Assembly: GCF_001282115.1 (NCBI RefSeq)
Contig: NZ_LJBR01000040.1
Location: forward strand, 62,001-126,000
DNA length: 64,000 bases
Direction: 5' to 3'
Source: Streptomyces sp. NRRL B-24085
GTDB taxonomy: Bacteria > Actinomycetota > Actinomycetes > Streptomycetales > Streptomycetaceae
Shown here: one piece after another, positions 8,341 through 17,600 of the stretch
How the letters are laid out: each line of letters opens with the position of its first letter
Numbering within the stretch: the stretch's first letter is position 1
The notes under the pieces: generated by a model
Seen by the model: the letters and a program-made list of their open reading frames with translations, nothing else
Databases searched by the model: none
Told to the model about the DNA's origin: nothing
Position numbers and translations under genes: made by a program

Positions 8341-10005
8341 ATGGGTCCCGTACTCGCCGGCGTGCTCCAGCTGCTCGCGCTCATAGCGGCGCTGGCTCTC
8401 GCCTACGTCCCCCTCGGCAACTACATGGCCAGGGTCTACTCCTCCGACAAGCACTGGCGCGTCGAGAAGTGGATCTACAAGGGCATCGGTGCTGATCCGA
8501 ACACCGAGATGCGCTGGCCTGCCTACCTGCGCGGCGTCCTCGCCTTCTCGGCCGTGAGCGTCGTCTTCCTCTACCTGCTCCAGCGGCTCCAGGGCCATCT
8601 GCCCGGCTCGCTCGGCTTCAAGGCGATCGACCCGGACCAGGCGTTCAACACCGCTGCGTCCTTCGTCACCAACACCAACTGGCAGTCGTACTACGGTGAG
8701 CAGGCCATGGGCCACGTCGTGCAGACCGCCGGGCTCGCGGTGCAGAACTTCGTATCGGCCGCAGTCGGTATCACCGTGGCCGTAGCGTTGGTGCGCGGAT
8801 TCGCCCGCTCCCGCACCGGGGAACTGGGCAACTTCTGGTCGGACCTGGTGCGCGGTGTGACCCGCATCCTGCTGCCGCTCTCCGTCGTCGCCGCGATCGT
8901 CCTGGTCGCCTGCGGCGCCATCCAGAACTTCTCCGGCATCCACGAGGTCGGCCAGTTCATGGGCGGCCACCAGCAGTGGAACGGCGGCGCGGTCGCCTCC
9001 CAGGAGGCCATCAAGGAGCTGGGCACGAACGGCGGCGGCTACTTCAACGCCAACTCCGCTCACCCCTTCGAGAACCCGACCCCGTTCACGAACCTCTTCG
9101 AGATCTTCCTGCTGCTGGTCATCCCGGTCGCGCTGACCCGCACCTTCGGCATCATGGTCGGCTCCCTCAAACAGGGCTACGCGATCCTGGCCACCATGGC
9201 CACCATCTGGGTCGGCTTCATCGCGCTCATGATGTGGACCGAGTTCGCCCACCACGGTCCGGCGCTCCAGATCGCGGGCGGGGCAATGGAAGGCAAGGAG
9301 CAGCGCATCGGAGTCGGCGCCTCGTCGATCTTCGCCGTGTCGACCACGCTCACCTCGACCGGAGCGGTGGACTCCTTCCACTCCTCGTTCACCGGCCTGG
9401 GCGGCGGGATCACCATGCTGGGCATGCAGTTGGGCGAGATCGCGCCCGGCGGCACCGGTTCCGGTCTCTACGGCATGCTGGTCATGGCGATCATCGCGGT
9501 GTTCATCGCCGGGCTGATGGTGGGCCGCACCCCCGAGTACCTGGGAAAGAAGATCGGCACCCGCGAGATCAAGTTCGCGGCCTGCTACATCCTCATCACC
9601 CCGGCGCTGGTGCTCATCTTCACCGCCGCCGCGATGGCCCTGCCCACCCCGGGCCACTCGATGACCAACAGCGGCGCGCACGGATTCTCCGAGATCCTGT
9701 ACGCCTACAGCTCGGCCGCGAACAACAACGGCTCCGCCTTCGCCGGTCTGAACGCCGACACCCAGTGGTTCAACAGCACGCTGGGGCTGGCCATGGTGCT
9801 GGGCCGTTTCCTGCCGATGGTGTTCGTACTGGCGCTGGCCGGTTCGCTCGCCGAGCAGAAGCCGGTGCCGGCCACCGCGGGCACCCTGCGCACCGAGAAG
9901 CCGCTGTTCACCGGCCTGCTGGTGGGCGCGATCCTGATCATCACCGGTCTGACCTACTTCCCGGCCCTCGCGCTGGGCCCGCTCGCCGAGGGGCTGGCGT
10001 CATGA
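8341..10005 (+). CDS. kdpA: K+-transporting ATPase subunit KdpA
   Basis: This 554-residue polytopic membrane protein is the K+-channel-like subunit of the KdpFABC pump. Recognisable selectivity-filter segments include [11 protein letters not shown] near residue 117, [19 protein letters not shown] near 230, [12 protein letters not shown] near 340, and [10 protein letters not shown] near 465. Length fits the family (about 550-560). Its stop overlaps the kdpB start (ATGA), indicating coupled translation of the pump subunits. Confidence 0.97.
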   Translation: MGPVLAGVLQLLALIAALALAYVPLGNYMARVYSSDKHWRVEKWIYKGIGADPNTEMRWPAYLRGVLAFSAVSVVFLYLLQRLQGHLPGSLGFKAIDPDQAFNTAASFVTNTNWQSYYGEQAMGHVVQTAGLAVQNFVSAAVGITVAVALVRGFARSRTGELGNFWSDLVRGVTRILLPLSVVAAIVLVACGAIQNFSGIHEVGQFMGGHQQWNGGAVASQEAIKELGTNGGGYFNANSAHPFENPTPFTNLFEIFLLLVIPVALTRTFGIMVGSLKQGYAILATMATIWVGFIALMMWTEFAHHGPALQIAGGAMEGKEQRIGVGASSIFAVSTTLTSTGAVDSFHSSFTGLGGGITMLGMQLGEIAPGGTGSGLYGMLVMAIIAVFIAGLMVGRTPEYLGKKIGTREIKFAACYILITPALVLIFTAAAMALPTPGHSMTNSGAHGFSEILYAYSSAANNNGSAFAGLNADTQWFNSTLGLAMVLGRFLPMVFVLALAGSLAEQKPVPATAGTLRTEKPLFTGLLVGAILIITGLTYFPALALGPLAEGLAS

Positions 10006-12128
10006 CGACCGACACGCACACGCAAGAGGACTCGATGTCCACAGCCACCCCGACCCGGGCACCCCACCAGGACGTCCCCACCGGTCACAAGGAGAGCCGT
10101 GTCGGCGCGGGCCTCTTCGACCCCAAGCAGCTGCTGAAGTCGCTGCCGGACTCCTGCCGCAAGCTCGACCCGCGGGTGATGGTCAAGTCGCCCGTGATGT
10201 TCGTGGTGTGGATCGGCTCGGTGCTGACCACCGTCTTCTCCTTCAAGGACCCGGGCGACTGGTTCGGCTGGACCATCAGTGCCTGGCTGTGGCTGACCGT
10301 CGTCTTCGCCAACCTGGCGGAGGCGGTCGCCGAGGGCCGCGGCAAGGCCCAGGCCGACACCCTGCGCAAGGCCAAGACCGACACGGTCGCCCGGCGCCTC
10401 GTGGGGGAGTCCGAGGAGCAGGTGCCCGGCACCGAGCTGAAGATCGGTGACCTGGTCGTCTGCGAGGCCGGCGACATCATCCCCGGCGACGGGGACGTCG
10501 TTGAGGGCGTGGCATCCGTGGACGAGTCGGCGATCACCGGGGAGTCGGCGCCGGTCATCCGGGAGTCCGGCGGTGACCGGTCCGCGGTGACCGGTGGCAC
10601 GAAGGTCCTCTCCGACCGCATCGTCGTCAAGATCACGACGAAGCCCGGTGAGACCTTCATCGACCGGATGATCAACCTGGTCGAGGGCGCGGCCCGGCAG
10701 AAGACGCCGAACGAGATCGCCCTGAACATCCTGCTCGCCTCGCTGACGATCGTGTTCCTGCTGGCAGTGGCGACCCTGCCGCCGTTCGCGGACTACGCGG
10801 GCACCCATCTGACGATGGTCGTGCTGGTCGCCCTGCTGGTCTGCCTCATCCCGACGACGATCGGGGCGCTGCTGTCCGCGATCGGCATCGCGGGCATGGA
10901 CCGGCTGGTGCAGCGCAACGTGCTGGCCATGTCCGGCCGTGCGGTCGAGGCCGCCGGTGACGTCTCCACCCTGCTGCTCGACAAGACCGGCACCATCACG
11001 CTCGGCAACCGTCAGGCGTCCGAGTTCGTTCCGGTGAGCGGGACCACGGAGGCCGAACTGGCCGACGCCGCCCAGCTGTCCTCGCTGGCCGACGAGACGC
11101 CCGAGGGCCGCTCCATCGTCGTCCTGGCGAAGGAGGCGTACGGCCTGCGCGAGCGCCACCAGGGCGAGGTGACCGGCGCGGAGTGGATCGCGTTCACCGC
11201 ACAGACCCGGATGTCCGGCGTGGACGTCGACGGTCGGAAGATCCGCAAGGGTGCGGCCGGCTCGGTTGTCGCCTGGGTCCGGGAGCAGGGCGGTGCGGTG
11301 TCCGAGGACGCTGCCGCGCTCACCGACCGGATCTCCGAGGCGGGCGGCACTCCCCTGCTGGTCGCGGTCGAGGACACCGAGGGTGCCCGCGTCCTGGGCG
11401 TCATCCACCTCAAGGACGTCGTCAAGGAGGGCATGCGGGAGCGGTTCGACGAGCTGCGCCGCATGGGCATCAAGACCGTCATGATCACCGGTGACAATCC
11501 GCTGACGGCGAAGGCGATCGCCGAGGAGGCCGGTGTCGACGACTTCCTCGCGGAGGCCACCCCCGAGGACAAGATGGCCCTGATCAAGCGGGAGCAGGCG
11601 GGCGGCAAGCTCGTCGCGATGACCGGGGACGGCACCAACGACGCCCCGGCCCTTGCGCAGGCGGACGTGGGCGTGGCGATGAACACGGGCACGTCGGCCG
11701 CGAAGGAGGCCGGCAACATGGTCGACCTCGACTCGAATCCGACCAAGCTCATCGAGATCGTCGAGATCGGCAAGCAGCTCCTCATCACCCGGGGCGCGTT
11801 GACGACGTTCTCCATAGCCAACGACGTGGCGAAGTACTTCGCGATCATCCCGGCGCTGTTCGCGGCGGTCTACCCGGGCCTGGACAGGCTCAACATCATG
11901 GGCCTGTCCTCGCCGGACTCCGCGATCCTGTCCGCCGTCATCTTCAATGCTTTGATCATCATCGCGCTGGTCCCGCTGTCCCTGCGGGGTGTGCAGTACC
12001 GGCCGGTCAGCGCTGACAAGATGCTCCGCCGCAACCTCACGATCTACGGCATCGGCGGCCTGATCGCCCCCTTCATCGGCATCAAGCTCATCGACCTGCT
12101 CATCTCCCTCATCCCCGGAATCGGCTGA
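10002..12128 (+). CDS. kdpB: K+-transporting P-type ATPase subunit KdpB
   Basis: This 708-residue P-type ATPase hydrolyses ATP to drive K+ import. The ATG overlaps the kdpA stop; a second in-frame ATG lies 11 codons on. The actuator motif TGES, the phosphorylation motif DKTGTIT and the hinge motif [12 protein letters not shown] are all present. Transmembrane segments flank the actuator domain and fill the C-terminus. The KdpB ending ([18 protein letters not shown]) is typical. Six bases separate it from kdpC. Confidence 0.97.
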   Translation: MTTDTHTQEDSMSTATPTRAPHQDVPTGHKESRVGAGLFDPKQLLKSLPDSCRKLDPRVMVKSPVMFVVWIGSVLTTVFSFKDPGDWFGWTISAWLWLTVVFANLAEAVAEGRGKAQADTLRKAKTDTVARRLVGESEEQVPGTELKIGDLVVCEAGDIIPGDGDVVEGVASVDESAITGESAPVIRESGGDRSAVTGGTKVLSDRIVVKITTKPGETFIDRMINLVEGAARQKTPNEIALNILLASLTIVFLLAVATLPPFADYAGTHLTMVVLVALLVCLIPTTIGALLSAIGIAGMDRLVQRNVLAMSGRAVEAAGDVSTLLLDKTGTITLGNRQASEFVPVSGTTEAELADAAQLSSLADETPEGRSIVVLAKEAYGLRERHQGEVTGAEWIAFTAQTRMSGVDVDGRKIRKGAAGSVVAWVREQGGAVSEDAAALTDRISEAGGTPLLVAVEDTEGARVLGVIHLKDVVKEGMRERFDELRRMGIKTVMITGDNPLTAKAIAEEAGVDDFLAEATPEDKMALIKREQAGGKLVAMTGDGTNDAPALAQADVGVAMNTGTSAAKEAGNMVDLDSNPTKLIEIVEIGKQLLITRGALTTFSIANDVAKYFAIIPALFAAVYPGLDRLNIMGLSSPDSAILSAVIFNALIIIALVPLSLRGVQYRPVSADKMLRRNLTIYGIGGLIAPFIGIKLIDLLISLIPGIG

Positions 12129-12133
12129 TCCTC

Positions 12134-12802
12134 ATGAACAACTCGGTTATGAACACCGCCCGGTTGCTCTGGGCCGGCCTGCGCGCCCTGCTCGTGCTGA
12201 CCCTGGTGACCGGTGTCATCTACCCGCTGGTGGTGACCGGTATCGCCCAGGGGCTGTTCCGCGACCAGGCCAACGGCTCCGAGATCACATCGGACGGCGA
12301 GGTCGTCGGCTCGTCCCTGATCGGGCAGTCGTACAGCCTGCCGCAGAAGACAGGCCAGGAGACCCCGGAACCCGATCTGAAGTGGTTCCAGGGGCGCCCG
12401 CAGAACGGCCTCGGCAGCAACAGCGTCAACACCCAGTACAAGCTGATCCTCTCCGGCGCGACCAACCGGTCCGCCGACAACAAGGACCTGATCGACTGGG
12501 TGAGCGCCGCCAAGAAGGCCGTCATCGAGGACAACTCCGTGAACGGCTACACGGTCAAGCCGTCCGAGGTGCCCGCCGACGCGGTGACCTCCTCCGGTTC
12601 CGGCCTGGATCCGGACATCTCCCCGCAGTACGCGGACATCCAGGTCCACCGGATCGCCGAGAAGAACGGCCTGTCCGTGGCCCAGGTCCAGAAGCTGGTC
12701 GACGACCACACCGAGAGCCGCACCCTCGGCTTCATCGGCGAGCCGCGGGTGAACGTCCTCGAACTCAACATCGCGCTCAAGGAACTCGCGGCGAAGAGCT
12801 GA
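12134..12802 (+). CDS. kdpC: K+-transporting ATPase subunit KdpC
   Basis: This 222-residue protein has one N-terminal membrane helix (about residues 12-38, with VTGVIYPLVVTGIAQ) and an extracytoplasmic domain. Family hallmarks are GSSLIGQ, the SGSGLDPDISP segment and the closing VNVLELNIAL. KdpC stabilises the complex and raises apparent ATP affinity. It closes the structural part of the operon; a hairpin separates it from kdpE. Confidence 0.96.
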   Translation: MNNSVMNTARLLWAGLRALLVLTLVTGVIYPLVVTGIAQGLFRDQANGSEITSDGEVVGSSLIGQSYSLPQKTGQETPEPDLKWFQGRPQNGLGSNSVNTQYKLILSGATNRSADNKDLIDWVSAAKKAVIEDNSVNGYTVKPSEVPADAVTSSGSGLDPDISPQYADIQVHRIAEKNGLSVAQVQKLVDDHTESRTLGFIGEPRVNVLELNIALKELAAKS

Positions 12803-12823
12803 GGGCGTTACGCGACCCCACAG

Positions 12824-12866
12824 GGGAGTTGGCGGATCCAGGGAGAACCGGGTTCCGCCAACTCCC
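12824..12866 (+). terminator. Hairpin between kdpC and kdpE
   Basis: A perfect 13-bp inverted repeat (GGGAGTTGGCGGA and its complement) flanks a 17-base loop. With no T-run it may act as a partial terminator, an mRNA-stability element, or an attenuator lowering kdpED expression relative to kdpFABC. Confidence 0.6.
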
Positions 12867-12936
12867 GCACTCACAAGGTCGCCCGCAATATCTCCGGCAC
12901 TTACAGCCCGACGTATGACAGGAAAGGCGCACGCCC

Positions 12937-13620
12937 ATGACACGGGTGCTTGTGGTGGAGGACGACCCGCAGCTCGTACGGGCCCTCATCATCAATCTCC
13001 AGGCACGCCAGTACGGGGTCGACGCGGCACCCGACGGCACCACCGCGCTCCGGCTCGCGACCGCCCGTCAGCCCGACGTGGTCCTCCTCGACCTCGGGCT
13101 GCCCGACATGGACGGCGTCGACGTCATCAAGGGGCTGCGGGCCTGGACCAGGGTGCCGATCCTCGTCCTGTCCGCGCGGCAGGCGTCCGACGAGAAGGTC
13201 GCCGCGCTGGACGCCGGCGCCGACGACTACGTCACCAAGCCGTTCAGCATGAACGAACTCCTCGCCCGGCTGCGGGCCGCCGTCCGCCGCACCGAGGAAG
13301 TACCGCTCGCACCGGGGGCGACCCTGGTCGAGACGGCTGACTTCACCATCGACCTGCTCGCCAAGAAGGCCATACGGGGCGATCACGACGTACGGCTCAC
13401 ACCTACCGAGTGGCACCTGCTGGAGATCCTGGTCACCAGCCCGGGGCGGCTGATCACGCAGAAGCACCTGCTCCAGGAGGTCTGGGGCGTCTCCCAGACC
13501 AACAAGACCAACTACCTGCGCGTCTACATGGCCCAGCTGCGGCGCAAACTGGAAACAGACCCCGCTCACCCCCGCTATCTCATCACCGAGCCCGGCATGG
13601 GCTACCGCTTCGAAGGATGA
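12937..13620 (+). CDS. kdpE: Two-component response regulator KdpE
   Basis: This 227-residue OmpR-family regulator has a receiver domain (acidic pair ED at 8-9, phospho-acceptor Asp52 in LLDLGLPDMDG, Lys in VTKPFS) and a C-terminal winged helix with TPTEWHLLEIL and NYLRVYMAQLRRKLE. It is expected to activate kdpFABC under K+ limitation when phosphorylated by KdpD. AGGAAAG lies upstream of the ATG. The stop overlaps an ATG of kdpD. Confidence 0.95.
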   Translation: MTRVLVVEDDPQLVRALIINLQARQYGVDAAPDGTTALRLATARQPDVVLLDLGLPDMDGVDVIKGLRAWTRVPILVLSARQASDEKVAALDAGADDYVTKPFSMNELLARLRAAVRRTEEVPLAPGATLVETADFTIDLLAKKAIRGDHDVRLTPTEWHLLEILVTSPGRLITQKHLLQEVWGVSQTNKTNYLRVYMAQLRRKLETDPAHPRYLITEPGMGYRFEG

Positions 13621-13622
13621 AC

Positions 13623-16169
13623 ATGGCACGCGGCAAGCTCCGGATCTACCTCGGCGCGGCCCCCGGCGTCGGCAAGACCTACGCCATGCTGTCCGAGGCG
13701 CACCGCCGTGTGGAGCGGGGCACCGACTGCGTGGTCGCCTTCGTCGAGCACCACCACCGGCCGCGCACCGAGGTGATGCTGCACGGCCTGGAGCAGATTT
13801 CGCGCAGGGAACTGGCCTACCGGGACAGCATCTTCACGGAGATGGACGTGGACGCGGTCCTCGCGCGCCGCCCCGACGTGGCGCTGGTGGACGAACTCGC
13901 CCACACCAACATCCCCGGCTCACGCAACGAGAAACGCTGGCAGGACGTGGAGGAACTGCTGGCCGCGGGGATCGACGTCGTCTCCACGGTGAACATCCAG
14001 CACCTGGAGTCGCTGGGTGACGTCGTGGAGTCGATCACGGGCGTACGGCAGCGGGAGACCGTGCCGGACGAGGTCGTGCGCCGGGCCGACCAGATCGAGC
14101 TGGTCGACATGTCCCCGCAGGCGCTGCGCCGCCGTATGGCGCACGGCAACATCTACAAGCCGGACAAAGTCGACGCGGCCCTGTCCAACTACTTCAGGCC
14201 CGGCAACCTCACCGCGCTGCGGGAGCTGGCGCTGCTGTGGGTGGCCGACCGGGTCGACGCCTACCTGACCGAGTACCGCAGCGAACACCGCGTCTCCACG
14301 ATCTGGGGCTCGCGCGAGCGGATCGTGGTCGGGCTCACCGGCGGCCCCGAGGGCCGGACCCTCATCCGCCGTGCGGCCCGGCTGGCAGAGAAGGGCGCCG
14401 GCGGCGAGGTCCTCGCCGTCTACATATCCCGCAGCGACGGCCTGACCGCCGCGTCCCCAAAGGAACTGGCCGTCCAACGCACCCTCGTCGAGGACCTCGG
14501 CGGCACCTTCCACCACGTCGTCGGCGACGACATACCGGTCGCGCTGCTCGACTTCTCGCGCGGGGTCAACGCCACCCAGATCGTGCTGGGTGTCTCCCGC
14601 CGCAAGGGCTGGCAGTACGTCTTCGGCCCCGGCGTCGGCGCCACGGTCGCCCGCGGCTCCGGGCCCGACCTCGACGTCCACCTCATCACCCACGACGAGG
14701 CCGGCAAGGGGCGGGGACTCCCGGTCGCCCGGAGCGCCCGCCTGGGCCGGTCCCGCCTGATCTGGGGCTGGCTCGCCGGCCTGGGCGGACCCGTCCTGCT
14801 GACCTGGCTGCTGAGCAGCGTGTTCCCGGAGGTCGGGCTCGCCAACGACATGCTGCTGTTTTTGGCCATGACGGTGGCGGCGGCCCTGCTGGGCGGCCTC
14901 TTCCCCGCCCTGGCCTCGGCGGCGGCCGGTTCCCTCCTGCTGAACTGGTACTTCACCCCACCCGTCCACACCCTGACCATCGCCGACCCGAAGAACATCG
15001 TCGCCATCGCCATCTTCGTCCGAGTCGCGGTGTCCGTCGCCTCGGTCGTGGACCTGGCCGCCCGCCGCACCCACCAGGCGGCGCGTCTGCGCGCCGAGTC
15101 GGAGATCCTCTCCTTCCTCGCCGGCAACGTCCTGCGCGGCGAGACCACCCTGGAGGCGCTCCTCGAACGCGTCCGCGAGACCTTCGCCATGGAGTCGGTG
15201 GCGCTGCTGGAGCGCGAGAGCGACGTCGCGCCGTGGACCTGCGCCGGGAGCGTGGGCCCGCGGCCCTGTGCCGTCCCCGACGACGCGGACGTCGACGTAC
15301 CGGTCGGCGACCACATGGCGCTGGCCCTGACGGGACGGGTGCTGCCGGCCGAGGACCGGCGCGTCCTCGCGGCCTTCGCCGCCCAGGCCGTCGTCGTCCT
15401 GGACCGCCGAAGGTTGCAGGAGGAGGCGGACCAGGCGCGGGCGCTGGCCGAGGGCAACCGCATCCGCACCGCGCTGCTGGCCGCCGTCAGCCATGACCTG
15501 CGTACCCCGCTCGCCGGGATCAAGGCTGCGGTGACGTCCCTGCGCTCGGACGACGTCGAGTGGTCGGAGCAGGACCAGGCGGACCTGCTGGAGGCCATCG
15601 AGGAGGGCGCCGACCGCCTCGACCACCTCGTCGGCAACCTCCTCGACATGTCCCGCCTCCAGACCGGCACCGTCACCCCTCTCATCCGCGAGACGGACCT
15701 CGACGAAGTGATCCCGATGGCGCTCGGCGGCGTCCCCGAGGACAGTGTCGACATGGACGTGCCGGAGACCCTGCCGATGGTCGACGTCGACCGGGGCCTC
15801 CTGGAGCGGGCCGTGGCCAACGTGGTCGAGAACGCCGTCAAGTACAGCCCTGCGGACACCCGGGTGCTGGTGAAGGCGAGCGCCATCGCCGACCGGGTCG
15901 AGGTTCGGGTTGTGGACCGCGGCCCGGGCGTCCCGGACGAGGCCAAGGACCGCATCTTCGAACCCTTCCAGCGCTACGGCGACTCCCCGCGCGGCAACGG
16001 CGTCGGCCTCGGACTCGCCGTCGCCCGCGGCTTCACGGAGGCCATCGGCGGCACCCTGCACGCCGAGGACACACCGGGCGGCGGCCTCACCCTGGTGCTG
16101 ACCCTGTCCACGGCAAGGAGCCACCCGCCACCGCCGGAACCGGAGCTGTCTACTGCTGCGATCGCGTAG
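13623..16169 (+). CDS. kdpD: Sensor histidine kinase KdpD
   Basis: This 848-residue kinase has, in order, a KdpD domain with Walker-like GAAPGVGKT, a universal-stress-like domain (IVVGLTGGPEG onwards), four closely spaced transmembrane helices (about 375-480), a GAF-like region, and the kinase core. The core shows the H-box (AVSHDLRTPLAGIKAA), N-box (NVVENAVKYSP) and G-boxes (DRGPGVP, GVGLGLAVARGF). The start chosen is the ATG at 13623 because GAAGG lies six bases upstream. An ATG at 13617 overlapping the kdpE stop is also possible and adds two residues. Confidence 0.95.
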   Translation: MARGKLRIYLGAAPGVGKTYAMLSEAHRRVERGTDCVVAFVEHHHRPRTEVMLHGLEQISRRELAYRDSIFTEMDVDAVLARRPDVALVDELAHTNIPGSRNEKRWQDVEELLAAGIDVVSTVNIQHLESLGDVVESITGVRQRETVPDEVVRRADQIELVDMSPQALRRRMAHGNIYKPDKVDAALSNYFRPGNLTALRELALLWVADRVDAYLTEYRSEHRVSTIWGSRERIVVGLTGGPEGRTLIRRAARLAEKGAGGEVLAVYISRSDGLTAASPKELAVQRTLVEDLGGTFHHVVGDDIPVALLDFSRGVNATQIVLGVSRRKGWQYVFGPGVGATVARGSGPDLDVHLITHDEAGKGRGLPVARSARLGRSRLIWGWLAGLGGPVLLTWLLSSVFPEVGLANDMLLFLAMTVAAALLGGLFPALASAAAGSLLLNWYFTPPVHTLTIADPKNIVAIAIFVRVAVSVASVVDLAARRTHQAARLRAESEILSFLAGNVLRGETTLEALLERVRETFAMESVALLERESDVAPWTCAGSVGPRPCAVPDDADVDVPVGDHMALALTGRVLPAEDRRVLAAFAAQAVVVLDRRRLQEEADQARALAEGNRIRTALLAAVSHDLRTPLAGIKAAVTSLRSDDVEWSEQDQADLLEAIEEGADRLDHLVGNLLDMSRLQTGTVTPLIRETDLDEVIPMALGGVPEDSVDMDVPETLPMVDVDRGLLERAVANVVENAVKYSPADTRVLVKASAIADRVEVRVVDRGPGVPDEAKDRIFEPFQRYGDSPRGNGVGLGLAVARGFTEAIGGTLHAEDTPGGGLTLVLTLSTARSHPPPPEPELSTAAIA

Positions 16170-16399
16170 GACTGTCGGACGGAAACGCTGACGGAGAACG
16201 CCGCCGGGTGGCGTATGGAACCAGCCCGGCATAGCGTCTACCGAACCGCCGATGACTTGCGCCGAAGGCGCGGCCCGGCCCCGCCCCGCCGCCGGGATGG
16301 AAGCCGCAGGGCCGGCACGGCACAGGCACCGATGACCCGCCTGCCGGCGACCCTGCCATTACCCGGAGGTTCGCCTGACCCCGTCCCCACCCAGCACCT

Positions 16400-16439
16400 C
16401 GGAGGGGCCGCCGAAGCCGACGACGGCCAGGCCCCTCCG
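16400..16439. terminator. Hairpin between convergent kdpD and xdhC
   Basis: A 10-bp inverted repeat (CGGAGGGGCC and its complement) with a 20-base loop lies in the 306-bp gap between the two converging genes. The rest of this gap shows no gene. Confidence 0.6.
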
Positions 16440-16475
16440 CGTGTCCGCGGACGTGCTGCGGCTCCCAATTACCGC

Positions 16476-17600
16476 TCAAGCCATCTGCGGTTGTCCGTGA
16501 CGTCGGTGGATCGGGGCGGCCGTGCCCGTGAGCGGGGAGCCCGTGCCGCCGTGCCGCTGCGCGATGATCTCCGCCGCGATGGACACGGCGGTCTCCTCGG
16601 GCGTACGGGCGCCCAGGTCCAGCCCGATCGGTGACCTCAGCCGGGCCAGCTCGCGCTCGCCGACGCCCGCCTCCCGCAACCGCCGCTCGCGGTCCTCGTG
16701 GGTGCGGCGCGAACCCATCGCCCCGATGTACGCGGCGGGCCGGCGCAGCGCCTCCCGCAGCAGGGGCACGTCGAACTTCGCGTCGTGGGTCAGGACGCAC
16801 AGCACGGTCCGGTCGTCGGTGACCGTGCGCCGGAGATACCGGTCGGGCCAGTCGACGACGATCTCGTCGGCGTCCGGGAACCGGGCACGGGTGGCGAAGA
16901 CCGGCCGGGCGTCGCACACCGTGACGTGGTACCCGAGGAACCGTCCCGTCCGCACGAGCGCCGCCGCGAAGTCGATCGCACCGAAGACGACCATGCGGGG
17001 CGGCGGCACGGCCGACTCCACGAGCAGGGTGACGCCGCCGGGGCAGTGGGTGCCGTCCTCGGAGAGTTCCACCGTGCCGGTCCGGCCCGCCTCCAGCAGG
17101 GCGAGGGCCTCGGGGCGCGCGGTGCGGTCCAGCTCCGCGCCGCCGCCGAGGTGTCCCTCGTACGAGCCGTCGGGGCGGACCAGCAGGGACCGGCCGAGCA
17201 GCCCGTCGGGGCCTCGCGCGACCCTGGCCAGGGCCACCGGCTCACCGCGTGCCGCCGCGGAGAGCGCCGCGTCGTGCACCGACCGCCCGGCGGAGTACGG
17301 AACGACCAGCACGTCGATCGTGCCGCCGCAGGTCAGTCCCACCGCGAAGGCGTCCTCGTCGCTGTAGCCGAATCGCTCGGTCAGCGCCTCGCCGTCCCGC
17401 AGGGCCTGCTGGCACAGGTCGTACACGGCACCCTCGACGCAGCCGCCGGAGACCGAGCCGATCACCGTGCCGTCGGCGTCGACGGCCAGCGCCGCTCCGG
17501 GCGGGCGCGGGGCGCTGCCGCCGACGCCGACGACCGTGGCGACGGCGAAGTCCCGGCCCTCCTCGGCCCACCCGTGCAGGGCCGCCGCGAGATCAAGCAT
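16476..17600 (-). CDS. xdhC: XdhC/CoxI-family molybdenum hydroxylase maturation factor
   Basis: This 374-residue protein has an N-terminal XdhC/CoxI domain (with GGSAPRPPGA and GSVSGGCVEGAVYDL) and a C-terminal Rossmann-like domain (PPRMVVFGAIDFAAALVR, then GAMGSRRTHEDR). Members bind or sulfurate the molybdenum cofactor and insert it into the partner enzyme. The ATG lies inside the 3' end of the large-subunit gene (8-bp overlap), so it is the last gene of a four-gene operon and corresponds in role to PaoD. A GAGATC-type ribosome-binding site is not obvious; coupling probably serves initiation. Confidence 0.92.
   Translation of the reverse strand: MLDLAAALHGWAEEGRDFAVATVVGVGGSAPRPPGAALAVDADGTVIGSVSGGCVEGAVYDLCQQALRDGEALTERFGYSDEDAFAVGLTCGGTIDVLVVPYSAGRSVHDAALSAAARGEPVALARVARGPDGLLGRSLLVRPDGSYEGHLGGGAELDRTARPEALALLEAGRTGTVELSEDGTHCPGGVTLLVESAVPPPRMVVFGAIDFAAALVRTGRFLGYHVTVCDARPVFATRARFPDADEIVVDWPDRYLRRTVTDDRTVLCVLTHDAKFDVPLLREALRRPAAYIGAMGSRRTHEDRERRLREAGVGERELARLRSPIGLDLGARTPEETAVSIAAEIIAQRHGGTGSPLTGTAAPIHRRHGQPQMA

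Noticed and set aside
8293-9681. Long minus-strand frame opposite kdpA
   Set aside because: It is rich in Gly, His, Asp and Arg, typical of antisense reading, and kdpA is unambiguous.
13920-16232. 770-residue minus-strand frame opposite kdpD
   Set aside because: No domain, antisense composition, and complete overlap with a certain gene.
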